A DNA stretch of 8,507 bases from an uncultured bacterium (GCA_946886185.1 CAMPIC010000093.1:1-8507); one strand, 5' to 3'; counted from the stretch's first letter, positions 1 through 7,551 are shown. The notes: a model not told the origin generated them from the letters alone. Numbers and translations are program-made.

Positions 1-3000
1 GCGGTCGGGTCAGGAGCGTGAGGACGAAGCGCCGCGACATAGTCCTGCAACACGGGATGATCATCGCTCACGTGGTAGGTGCGCATGAACTGCTGGATCC
101 CGGCGAGACTTGAGTCGGCTCCCATCAAGTCGTGCAGCATCCAGAAAACCCACCCTCCTTTGTCATATGTAGCCGTGTTGTCTCCTGGCCGGCTTCCGTC
201 GATGAGGACCAGCGGACGCTCCGAATCGACCTGACGATTGTCGCCGTACTGTTCCTCGATCCGTTTGCAGAACTCGATCCGCCCGCGCTCGCCGTGAACC
301 TGATCGAACAAGAGGATGGTGGAAAAGTGCGCCATCCCCTCGGAGAGGATGTTGCCTCCGGGGCCTTCCCCGGGGAGGAGCAGATTCCCCCACCATTGAT
401 GCGCGGCCTCGTGCGCGGTGACCAGGAACGCCGTGTTCACTTCAGGGCTGCTTCGCGTGAGGAATCCGATCGATTCGGAAAAGGTGATGTTCGACGGAAA
501 TCCCTGCGCGTAAGAAGCGAGCCCGGGGAATTCGTTAAGACGGAGCTCGCGCCACGGGAACGGATAGAACCACTCGGAGAAATACTTCCGCGCCGCATCG
601 AGCGCGACTCCCATCTCCTCGAGGTTGTAGTCGTGCTCGGCGTAGTAATAGATGGCGGTGCCCTCGCCCTGCCATACCTCCCAGGTGGCGCCGACCACGT
701 TGAAGAAGTTCACAGGCTCGTCGCTCTCCCACACGACCGTGCGGAGCCCATTCTCCACAGTCTCCGCCGTTTGAACGCCGACGCCGTGATACTCCATGGA
801 GTCGGGTCCGGTGATGCGCGTCCGCACCGGATACGGTCGCTGGCTTCCGAACGCCGGCTTGGTCTTTCCGACGTAGAAGTTCTTTGGAAACACCTTCGCT
901 TCGAGCGGATGCTCAGGATCGACTCCGCGTTCGCCCGAAAACCCGACGGTGGGAAGGAAACTGTTGGAGAAGCTGGTGAGCACCACTCCCGACGGGAGGA
1001 TGAATTCTCCGAGCCCTCCGCCGTTCTTCGTGACACCATCGGGAATGCGGCCTTCATGCGAGAATCCGACGCGGATCGTGTCGTAGGCCGCGAGCGGCGG
1101 GTCCATATGGAAGACGAAAAGCCGCTCTCGATCCTCCGGCTCCAGCGCAGCGCCATCGAGCGTCCATTTGAGGCTGTCGAAGTGATCACCCACGGAAAGC
1201 GCGAAGCTCTCCATCGGCCGGTCTCCATCGTGAAACAGGTCGTATGACCCCGTCACGGCGAAGTGGCTCCGCGATGGATCGAGCGTGAGGTCGACGTCGA
1301 CTCCCGCGATGTACGGCTGCTTCGCGTCCAGCCAGGTGAGGATGTTCTTCCTCCAATGATCGCGCTCGCGCTGCTCGACCGCCTTGCCCTGGAATCCTTG
1401 CTGCACTTGGATTCCCAGGAAGATTCCGGCCGCCAGCGCGGTCGCCCAGAAGGGGGACATCCGCAGCAGTCCCTGGAGTATCGGCTTGGGACGCATCCGG
1501 TCCATGACGCGCGCCACGTCCAACTCGCGGCGTGGAAACGCCCGCACCGCGATGGCGAGGAAGAGCCCGGTGAGGCAGAGATAGAAGATCCGGTTCCAGA
1601 GGACGGCGAATCCATTCGGTTCGATCGAGCCGAAGTCGGTCCAGGTGATCGCGCTCCACAGATCCCAGTTCCACACCCAATTCATCTTCCCCCACGTCTG
1701 GAGGAATCCGGAGAGGATCAGCACTCCCAGTCCGATCGCGTAGGTGAGGTAGCGATCGCGCACCAGAGAGAGCACCGCCATGATGAAGGAGGACCAGACC
1801 AGGAACGTGAGGATGAGGAGGAGTCCCCAGATCAGGAGAAACGGTTCGAGCTCGATCGAGACCTTGCCCTGCGCCATCATCACTCCGGCGCCGCCCAGAA
1901 ACGCCGCGAACAGAACCACCACGCCCACGATGCTGTTCGCGATCGCCTTTCCGAAGAGGAGGGCTCCGCTGCGCGCAGGCGTGGAATAGACGATCGGCGC
2001 GACTCCGGTGTTCCGCTCGCGCAGCACCGATTCCACGGTGAAGAAGAGGATGAGAAGGCAGACCAAAAGAGTGAGCGTATTCATCGAAGAAGCGGCGAAC
2101 GTGCCCGAGGTCAGAAGCAGGCGCGTATCGAACGGTCCCGTGCGGAAGTATCCATTTTCGATCGCCTGCAGGACGATGAGCGGGACGAAGAGGTAAAGCC
2201 CCGGCTGGTTGCGGAGATTCTTGGCCTCGAACTTCGCGACGGTCAGCACCCCGCGTAAAAATCCAGGCACGGAGCTGCACATTCCCAGATGCGAGAGCGG
2301 CTTCTCCGCCGGCGCCGCATCCACGGGAGATGCAAGCGCGATCTCACGGTTCGCACCCGAGGCTCTCGAAAGCGAGTGCTCCCGGCCGGCCGCTTCCGCC
2401 TCGAGGATCGTCCTGGACTCCGCGAGCTCCCGCGAGCTCACTCTCTTGCCGCGCTGCGCTCGCGCGAAGTTGCGATGGGTCAGCACGACCGAGCCGAGTC
2501 CGAGCGCGATCATCGCGAGCCGGCTGCCGATGATCGTTCCGTCCAACCCGATCGGCGCCTGGTTGTAAATGCTCACGCCTCGATCGACTTTCAGCCACAC
2601 CTCGTTGAACCAACGGAATCCAGATGGGTCGATCCACATGAGGAGCCGATTGATGCGCGGATCGAGCCAGGAGGGAGACCACTCTATTAGGAAGAACGCC
2701 CAGATGATGATGAATGCGACCGGGGTCGAGAACATCAGGATCGGCTTGCGCGTGCGCTCTCCGATCGCGAAGAGCGTTCCGCACCCGAGGATGAGGAACG
2801 GAACGACGAAGAGGAGCGCCGGCTTGAGATAGGCGAGCGGATCGAAGGGACCGCGGAACTCCGCGGCCGACGGGTTGGGCACGACATGGTTGAAGAAGGC
2901 GTGAAACACGAGCTGCAGGAACAGCACCGCCAGGAACGTCACGAAGATGGCGCTGAATTTCCCCCAGACGTACTCGCCCGGCGTCAGAGGAGTCGCATGC

Positions 3001-3296
3001 AGGATCTCTCCCACCTTGAGCTCTTCATCGCGCACGATCGCCATCCCCGCCTGAACCGCGACGAAGAACGCGTAGTAGAGGCATCCGAGGACGGAGAGGA
3101 CGAATCCCATCGCGAACTCTGAGGTCACGAACATCTTTTCCCCGCCGACGTCACAGTCCCCCGCTTCGATCCGCATGAAACCGGAGGAAAGACCCCACGA
3201 GCTCGCGAAGAGAAAGACGAGGAAGACCCAGAAGAGCGGGCGGGTCATCTGATAGCGAAGCTCTCCCCGAAAGACGCGCGCGAAACGGCGGTTCAT
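1..3296 (-). CDS. ABC-2 type permease fused to M1-family metallopeptidase domain (3' end cut off by window)
   Basis: The frame is open from ATG 3296 to the left edge, giving 1098 codons with no stop. Residues ~1-330 and ~350-650 are two ABC-2-like membrane halves, each with several hydrophobic helices (first helix ~residues 19-35) joined by a polar linker. From ~660 the protein is an M1-peptidase-like domain. It has HEAAH (H962, E963, H966), a third zinc ligand in the motif LSEGMAHF (E986), and TYDKGGW with the likely catalytic Tyr1044. The GxMEN exopeptidase motif of classical M1 aminopeptidases is not recognisable; that place reads AQGFPSNITFSE, as I recall for other permease/M1 fusions. 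Zinc spacing is HEXXH-X19-E, one longer than in LTA4 hydrolase. The gene overlaps the ATPase stop by 4 bases (ATGA), so it is likely translationally coupled and the partner of that ATPase. The substrate is unknown. Family members are usually around 1,200 residues, so roughly 100 residues are missing. Confidence 0.9.
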   Translation of the reverse strand, partial: MNRRFARVFRGELRYQMTRPLFWVFLVFLFASSWGLSSGFMRIEAGDCDVGGEKMFVTSEFAMGFVLSVLGCLYYAFFVAVQAGMAIVRDEELKVGEILHATPLTPGEYVWGKFSAIFVTFLAVLFLQLVFHAFFNHVVPNPSAAEFRGPFDPLAYLKPALLFVVPFLILGCGTLFAIGERTRKPILMFSTPVAFIIIWAFFLIEWSPSWLDPRINRLLMWIDPSGFRWFNEVWLKVDRGVSIYNQAPIGLDGTIIGSRLAMIALGLGSVVLTHRNFARAQRGKRVSSRELAESRTILEAEAAGREHSLSRASGANREIALASPVDAAPAEKPLSHLGMCSSVPGFLRGVLTVAKFEAKNLRNQPGLYLFVPLIVLQAIENGYFRTGPFDTRLLLTSGTFAASSMNTLTLLVCLLILFFTVESVLRERNTGVAPIVYSTPARSGALLFGKAIANSIVGVVVLFAAFLGGAGVMMAQGKVSIELEPFLLIWGLLLILTFLVWSSFIMAVLSLVRDRYLTYAIGLGVLILSGFLQTWGKMNWVWNWDLWSAITWTDFGSIEPNGFAVLWNRIFYLCLTGLFLAIAVRAFPRRELDVARVMDRMRPKPILQGLLRMSPFWATALAAGIFLGIQVQQGFQGKAVEQRERDHWRKNILTWLDAKQPYIAGVDVDLTLDPSRSHFAVTGSYDLFHDGDRPMESFALSVGDHFDSLKWTLDGAALEPEDRERLFVFHMDPPLAAYDTIRVGFSHEGRIPDGVTKNGGGLGEFILPSGVVLTSFSNSFLPTVGFSGERGVDPEHPLEAKVFPKNFYVGKTKPAFGSQRPYPVRTRITGPDSMEYHGVGVQTAETVENGLRTVVWESDEPVNFFNVVGATWEVWQGEGTAIYYYAEHDYNLEEMGVALDAARKYFSEWFYPFPWRELRLNEFPGLASYAQGFPSNITFSESIGFLTRSSPEVNTAFLVTAHEAAHQWWGNLLLPGEGPGGNILSEGMAHFSTILLFDQVHGERGRIEFCKRIEEQYGDNRQVDSERPLVLIDGSRPGDNTATYDKGGWVFWMLHDLMGADSSLAGIQQFMRTYHVSDDHPVLQDYVAALRPHAPDPT

Positions 3297-4228
3297 TCGG
3301 CCACCCGACCGCTCTCGACTGACGCGTCCCGTCTGGCGGCGCTTCCGCTCTCAGCTAACTCGCCCCGCCCGGCGGCGACCAGCGTCATGTATGCATCTTC
3401 CAGGGTAGGCTCCACCGGAACGAAGCCTGCGGGAACCGCTCCATCCCGCGCGAAGATCCGGACTCGATTCTTTCCCTCGACCAGCACCGCTTGCGTGACC
3501 CGGTAGCGTTCCCGGATATCTCCCAGCTCCACGGCCCGCCCTTCGTAAATGCGTCCGCGGAGAGATTCCTTTGCCTCGGTGGGGGTGGTCTGCGCCACGA
3601 TTCTGCCGGCGGAGATCACGACGAAACGGGGGCAAAGCACCGCCACATCCTCGACGATGTGGGTCGAGAGGATGACGCAGCGATCCTGGGCCAGCTCCGC
3701 GAGGATCCGATAGAAGCGGTGACGTTCCTCGGGATCGAGCCCGGCGGTCGGTTCATCCACGATGATCAACTGCGGATCGCCCGCGATCGCCTGCGCAATG
3801 GCGAGCCGTTGCCGCATCCCGCCGGAATATGCCTTCACTTTTCGCTTGGCGGCGAAGGTCAGGTTGACGCGCTCGAGCAGATCGGCGATCAGCGCCTTGC
3901 GGCTCCCATTCGACTGCACGCCCTTGAGGTCCAGGAGATAGGCGAGCATGTCCTGGCCGGAGAGGTTGGGATAGAACCCGAAGTCCTGCGGGAGATATCC
4001 GAGCTTCCGATGGACCCTCGCCGGATCCGCGAGCACGTCCACCCCGTCCAGCGAGATCTCTCCGGAAGTCGGCTCGAGCAGCCCGGCCACGATTTTCATC
4101 AAGGTGGACTTGCCCGCCCCGTTGGGACCGAGCAGTCCGAACATTCCTGCCGGCACCTCCAGGTCGATGCCGCGCAGTGCGATGACCGGGCCTGGGTAAA
4201 TCTTCACGAGGTTGCGGATCGAGAGCAT
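3293..4228 (-). CDS. ABC transporter ATP-binding protein (ABC-2 export type)
   Basis: This 311-residue cytoplasmic ATPase should power the permease encoded directly downstream. All nucleotide-binding motifs are intact: Walker A GPNGAGKST (residues 34-42), Q-loop Q81, signature YSGGMRQ (134-140), Walker B LIIVDEP (154-160), D-loop GLD (163-165) and H-loop H190. Residues ~210-290 form the small C-terminal extension typical of ABC-2 exporter ATPases, ending in a polar tail of ~25 residues. The ATG at 4228 gives the usual family N-terminus (MLSIRNLVKIYPG). A G-rich GGGGGGAG element lies upstream, but only 2 bases from the ATG, which is close for a ribosome site. Its TGA overlaps the ATG of the permease-peptidase gene, so the two are one unit. 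Which substrate is moved cannot be read from the ATPase. Confidence 0.95.
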   Translation of the reverse strand: MLSIRNLVKIYPGPVIALRGIDLEVPAGMFGLLGPNGAGKSTLMKIVAGLLEPTSGEISLDGVDVLADPARVHRKLGYLPQDFGFYPNLSGQDMLAYLLDLKGVQSNGSRKALIADLLERVNLTFAAKRKVKAYSGGMRQRLAIAQAIAGDPQLIIVDEPTAGLDPEERHRFYRILAELAQDRCVILSTHIVEDVAVLCPRFVVISAGRIVAQTTPTEAKESLRGRIYEGRAVELGDIRERYRVTQAVLVEGKNRVRIFARDGAVPAGFVPVEPTLEDAYMTLVAAGRGELAESGSAARRDASVESGRVAE

Positions 4229-4301
4229 GACTCCCCCCGGGGATTTTCTGTAATTGGCGTGTTCGGTTGTCCCCTCGGCGGCGAAGCGTCACCGCGAGAC
4301 G

Positions 4302-4317
4302 GGCAACCGACGGGCAG
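4302..4317 (-). promoter_or_regulatory. weak sigma54-like -24/-12 element upstream of ABC genes
   Basis: Read on the minus strand the site is CTGCCCGTCGGTTGCC. It matches the sigma54 consensus (TGGCACG-N4-TTGC) at the CCG part of the -24 box and fully at the -12 TTGC, with correct spacing. The important GG of the -24 box is TG here. It lies ~75 bases before the ATPase ATG. The nearby sigma54 activator makes it worth listing, but the mismatch keeps confidence low. The rest of the 4229-4476 gap shows no good sigma70 promoter; it has a 5-bp GC-rich hairpin at 4414-4429 without a T-run. Confidence 0.15.
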
Positions 4318-4476
4318 CTTACGAAAGAAGAGTCCGAGAGGATGCATTTCGTCGGCGCGGACTCGCATCTTCGATCGACGCGTCCGGCGGCATGCGGCAC
4401 GAAGGCGGGAAGCCCCCGTGGTGCCGGGGAGATCGCCGCTACAGTCGGTGGTCGAGCCGCCGCCAGCCGGAGCGCG

Positions 4477-5826
4477 TCACACGAAGTGACCCGCCTTGGG
4501 ATCGCGCCGCCCGCACCAGGGGCAGTATCTCCAGTAGTCGTGGTTGATCGGCCAGCGGCACCGGCGGCAGCTATCCACGAGAGCGGGATGCGACCATCGC
4601 CGCCGGACGCGCGTCTTGCACATGGGGCAGTACTTCATGAACGGCCGGAGCTGGCCCCCGCATCCCGTCGTGGGGCAGATCCGCTCCGCTTTCGGGTCGA
4701 GCGGAGGCTTGCGGCCGTTCGATTCGAATCGTCCCGCATAGCACCACGGGCAGTAGTTCCACTCCGGCATGACGCCGTGCTCGCACCAGGGACAGGCGAG
4801 AGGAAACTTCGTCACTTCGAGAAAGGAGAGATCGCCCGTGCCGCACCACGGGCAGTGACGCATCTCTTCGGAGAGCGGACCCTCGCACCGGTGACAGAGG
4901 AAGCGGAGCCCGAGGCTCCTTCCGAAAAGGCGCCCGAAGAGCCGCACCTCGACTTCGCGGGGAGACATCACCCTCGGCTTCTTCTTCCGCGCGGGACGCT
5001 TCTTCTCCGCTGACTCGCGCTCGATGCGGCGGCTGGCGCGCTCCAGCGCCTCGACGAGCTCGCCGCCGGTCCGGTAGCGCTCTTCGGGGCGGAATCGGAG
5101 CATCTTGCGCAGGATCGGAACGAGCACGGGATGAAGGCGGCGCCGGATCCGCTTCGCTTCTTCTTCCGGCCAGTCGAAGGGCCAGCGCAGATGATTGCCC
5201 GAGAGGAGCCAGTACCACACCATCCCGAGCGAGAAGATGTCCGACGCGAAGCTCGGCTTTCCGTACGCCTGCTCCGGAGCCAGATAGCCGAGCGTGCCGA
5301 TCTCGGAGTAGGTCTGGCCCGGATTGCGACTGAGGACCGAGGCGCCGAAGTCTCCGATCGCGAACCGCCCCTCATCGAAGACCAGGATGTTCTCCGGTTT
5401 GACGTCCCGATGGATGACTCGCTTGCGGTGGGCGTAGGCCAGCGCTTCGGCGACCTGGCGGATCACCTGGTTGCTCTGCCTGGTCGACCTGCGCACTCCT
5501 TTGGCGTCGAGCAGGCTCTTGGAGGCGAGCTCGAAGGCCAGGAAGAATCGGTCCTTGTCCCAGCCGGCGTTGTACAGCTTCAGGATGTGGGGATGCTGGA
5601 GGGAAGACGCCATCCGCGCTTCGTGTTCGAGGGCGCTGCGCCCGAACTCGGTCACTGCGGCGGAGCTCGCGATCTTCAAGGCGACTTTGCGATTTTCGAC
5701 CTCGTCGAGCGCCTTCCACACCTCGGCGAACGCTCCGCGGCCCAATCGAGAGATCAGGAGATACTTACCGACCCGACTTCCTTTCGCCAGAGCCACTCCC
5801 GGCAGGTCCTCCTTGACCCTTCCCAT
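4477..5826 (-). CDS. Ser/Thr protein kinase with four C-terminal zinc ribbons
   Basis: The protein has 449 residues and no membrane helix or signal peptide, so it is probably cytoplasmic. Residues ~20-265 are a Hanks-type kinase domain with all key residues: glycine loop LGRGAFAEV (28-36), Lys51 in VALK, helix-C Glu67 or Glu69, HRDVKPEN (139-146, catalytic Asp141), DFG (159-161), APE (183-185) and Asp196 in SDIFSLG. A basic linker (~270-285, Lys/Arg-rich) leads to four ribbons: C311/C314/C325/C328, C345/C348/C359/C362, C384/C389/C400/C403 and C420/C423/C435/C438. Most repeat a (H/Y)CPWC knuckle. The ribbons probably bind zinc and a protein or nucleic acid partner. ATG 5826 has no visible Shine-Dalgarno site. 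A GTG at 5796 (codon 11) follows AAGGAGG by 11 bases and is an alternative start that still keeps the whole kinase domain. The gene lies 81 bases downstream of the activator on the same strand, so co-transcription is likely. Confidence 0.93.
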   Translation of the reverse strand: MGRVKEDLPGVALAKGSRVGKYLLISRLGRGAFAEVWKALDEVENRKVALKIASSAAVTEFGRSALEHEARMASSLQHPHILKLYNAGWDKDRFFLAFELASKSLLDAKGVRRSTRQSNQVIRQVAEALAYAHRKRVIHRDVKPENILVFDEGRFAIGDFGASVLSRNPGQTYSEIGTLGYLAPEQAYGKPSFASDIFSLGMVWYWLLSGNHLRWPFDWPEEEAKRIRRRLHPVLVPILRKMLRFRPEERYRTGGELVEALERASRRIERESAEKKRPARKKKPRVMSPREVEVRLFGRLFGRSLGLRFLCHRCEGPLSEEMRHCPWCGTGDLSFLEVTKFPLACPWCEHGVMPEWNYCPWCYAGRFESNGRKPPLDPKAERICPTTGCGGQLRPFMKYCPMCKTRVRRRWSHPALVDSCRRCRWPINHDYWRYCPWCGRRDPKAGHFV

Positions 5827-5907
5827 CGCGGGCGCGACGCGTTCGGGTCCATTCAGTCATCGATCGCGGAGACCAGCCTACCCGAGCGGCGCGGCGATCT
5901 CACCTTT

Positions 5908-7317
5908 CTAGGAACGGAAGCTCTCCTTGCGGAGCCCATACCGCTGCATCTTCTCGAACAGCGATCGCGGTGTGATGCCCGCGTGCTCCGCGGTCCGGCC
6001 CACTCGCCCGCGGTTTTCCTGGAGGAGCGATCGCAGATACTCCTTCTCGAAAGCGGTCACTATTTCCCGGCGCGCATCGCGGAGCGGCTTGCTCAGCCAG
6101 AACGGGGAAAGCTGGAGTCCCGAGTCCGGGATCTCGAACCCGCCTGCCTCCTTGCCGCGGATGTTCTCGGGGAGATCGTGGAGCCCGATTTCCCCCCCCA
6201 CGCAGAGCAAAACCGCCCGCTCCATGACATTGATGAGCTCCCGGACGTTTCCCGGCCACGCGTACTCGATGAGGGCCGCCATCGCCAAGTCAGAGATCCG
6301 CCGGCCGGACCGACCCAGGCGGACCTGGAAGATCTCGAGATAGGTGCGCGCCAGCTCGGGGATGTCTTCCTTGCGTTCCTGCAGGGGCGGAATCTCGAGC
6401 GTCACGACTCCGATGCGGTAGTACAGATCGGGCCGAAACCGCTTGGCCCGGATCTCCTCGTGCAGATCGCGGTTGGTCGCCGCCATGATCCGGACATCGA
6501 CGTCGATCTTCGACTCCGCGCCGACCCGCTGGATCCGTCGCTCCTGGAGCACGCGGAGCAGCTTGACCTGGAGATGCGCCGGCATCTCGGCGATCTCATC
6601 CAGGAAGACCGTGCCTTTGTGGGCGAGCTCGAAGTATCCCCGGTGCGCGCGGCGCGCTCCCGTGAACGCTCCCTCTTCGTGTCCGAACAGCTCGCTTTCG
6701 AGCAACGACTCCGGAATCGCTCCGCAGTTGATCGCGATGAATGGGCCGCTGGCGCGTGGACCCTCCTCGTGAATCGCGCGGGCGAGCCACTCTTTGCCCA
6801 CCCCGGTCTGCCCGACGATGAGGAGCGAGGTGTCGGAGGGAACGGTGCGGCGCGAGACCGCGAGCAGCTCCTGCATGGGCCGGCTCGCGGAAACGAAGTC
6901 CCCCAGCCGCGGCGTCTCTCCAGCGGTCTTGAGGCGCCGGACCGCTTCCTCGCGATGCCGGCGGATGAGCGAGCCGAGCGTCTCCCCGATCACTCCATCG
7001 TCGAGCCCGGAGTAGATGACGGCGAGACATCCGGCCGCCAACATGCGCGCGCGCTCTTCCGGATCTTCCCGATCCGAGACCACGGCGACCTCCGGACCGT
7101 CCGGAAGCTGGCGGATCGCATTGATCGATCCCACCGCCGGGTTGGGAAGGACATCCCTGGAAATCACGAGGAAATCGAATCGCTCGCCGGCCAGCCGCGC
7201 CCAGAGATCTCCCGCTTTCTCGAGCGCGGTCACGAGCGACTGCTGCTCTTCGAGTAGCCGGCCGAACCGCCGCTGCTGCGAGCGTCCCGAGAGAGCAATG
7301 AGCGTCCGGACCAGCAC
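5908..7317 (-). CDS. sigma54-dependent (NtrC-type) transcriptional activator with degenerate receiver domain
   Basis: This 469-residue regulator should open sigma54-RNA polymerase promoters by ATP hydrolysis. Residues ~1-125 fold like a receiver, but the acidic pair on strand 1 is absent (VRTLIALSG). The phospho-acceptor site reads FLVISRDVLP with Ser53 near the usual Asp, and the strand-5 Lys is missing (AVIYSG). Residues ~140-380 are the AAA+ domain: Walker A GQTGVGKE (169-176), the sigma54-contacting loop GAFTGA (216-221), Walker B TVFLDE (236-241), arginine fingers R295/R301 in FRPDLYYR, and WPGNVREL (354-361). Residues ~415-465 are a Fis-type helix-turn-helix. I chose GTG 7317 because GGAGG sits 6 bases upstream and the receiver-like fold begins there. 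ATG 7356 would add 13 residues but lies inside a palindrome and has no ribosome site. The frame stays open far upstream only by chance, over the opposite-strand mgtE gene. Confidence 0.93.
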   Translation of the reverse strand: MLVRTLIALSGRSQQRRFGRLLEEQQSLVTALEKAGDLWARLAGERFDFLVISRDVLPNPAVGSINAIRQLPDGPEVAVVSDREDPEERARMLAAGCLAVIYSGLDDGVIGETLGSLIRRHREEAVRRLKTAGETPRLGDFVSASRPMQELLAVSRRTVPSDTSLLIVGQTGVGKEWLARAIHEEGPRASGPFIAINCGAIPESLLESELFGHEEGAFTGARRAHRGYFELAHKGTVFLDEIAEMPAHLQVKLLRVLQERRIQRVGAESKIDVDVRIMAATNRDLHEEIRAKRFRPDLYYRIGVVTLEIPPLQERKEDIPELARTYLEIFQVRLGRSGRRISDLAMAALIEYAWPGNVRELINVMERAVLLCVGGEIGLHDLPENIRGKEAGGFEIPDSGLQLSPFWLSKPLRDARREIVTAFEKEYLRSLLQENRGRVGRTAEHAGITPRSLFEKMQRYGLRKESFRS

Positions 7318-7323
7318 TTCCAA

Positions 7324-7328
7324 CCTCC
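7324..7328 (-). promoter_or_regulatory. ribosome binding site of the activator gene
   Basis: GGAGG on the minus strand lies 6 bases before GTG 7317. This is ideal spacing and decides the start of the activator gene in favour of GTG over the upstream ATG at 7356. Confidence 0.7.
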
Positions 7329-7341
7329 AGGCTACGGGGAA

Positions 7342-7361
7342 ATCGGAAGTATACATCCGAT
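7342..7361. promoter_or_regulatory. 20-bp palindromic operator candidate in front of the activator gene
   Basis: The arms ATCGGA (7342-7347) and TCCGAT (7356-7361) flank A-GTATAC-A, and GTATAC is itself palindromic. So 18 of 20 positions are symmetric. The site ends 25 bases before the GTG start and overlaps a -10-like TATACT on the minus strand. Its size suits a dimeric helix-turn-helix protein. Autoregulation by the activator's own Fis-type domain, or repression at this promoter, is inference. No second full copy was noticed in the window. Confidence 0.5.
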
Positions 7362-7458
7362 CGATGTCTACTCGATCTGGAAAATGTCCGTGTATTGCGG
7401 AATCCAGGCCTCCACCGGATTGGCTCCGTAAACATTTGGTGTGTATCCACTTAGCTGT

Positions 7459-7499
7459 GAAGAAAAGCGCGTGCTTCTGCTCCTGGATCAGAAGCACGC
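7459..7499 (-). terminator. intrinsic-terminator-like stem, minus strand
   Basis: GCGTGCTTCTG (7469-7479) and CAGAAGCACGC (7489-7499) form a perfect 11-bp stem with a 9-base loop. On the minus strand it is followed by GCTTTTCTTC, a fair U-tract; on the plus strand no T-run follows. No leftward gene ends here. It would therefore end a short RNA begun within 7500-7773, or act as a leader attenuator about 150 bases before the activator start. Its loop is also an arm of the repeat hairpin at 7482-7512, so the two stems compete. Confidence 0.45.
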
Positions 7500-7531
7500 C
7501 ACCGAATCCAGGGCCCGACACCCGATTGCGC
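7481..7531. repeat. structured repeat, copy 1
   Basis: The arms CCTGGAT (7482-7488) and ATCCAGG (7506-7512) form a 7-bp stem, plus a T7481/G7513 wobble if read as plus-strand RNA. The loop ends in CGCCACCG. Positions 7497-7523 match copy 2 (7567-7593) at 23 of 27 bases at an offset of exactly 70. A partial match, GAATCCAGG, recurs at 7400-7408. Confidence 0.7.
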
Positions 7532-7551
7532 TCAGCGCCCGCGCCATCAGG

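Noticed and set aside
132..2258. Long plus-strand frames 132-1247 and 1263-2258
   Set aside because: Both are antisense to the continuous permease-peptidase frame with intact HEXXH; their Arg/Glu-rich translations show no domain.
1186..2280. 364-codon minus-strand frame
   Set aside because: It is out of frame with the permease-peptidase gene, which reads without a stop through the same bases with clear membrane helices.
4414..4429. Terminator after the kinase gene (CCCCG/CGGGG hairpin)
   Set aside because: The stem is 5 bp and followed on the minus strand by CTTCCC, not a T-run; too weak to call.
4476..4490. GTCAC/GTGAC inverted repeat at the kinase stop
   Set aside because: It is a 5-bp stem with no T-tract; likely chance.
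5131..7257. 708-codon open frame on the plus strand
   Set aside because: It lies opposite the kinase and activator, whose catalytic motifs are unmistakable; its translation is charge-rich with no domain pattern, as expected for antisense of GC-rich genes.
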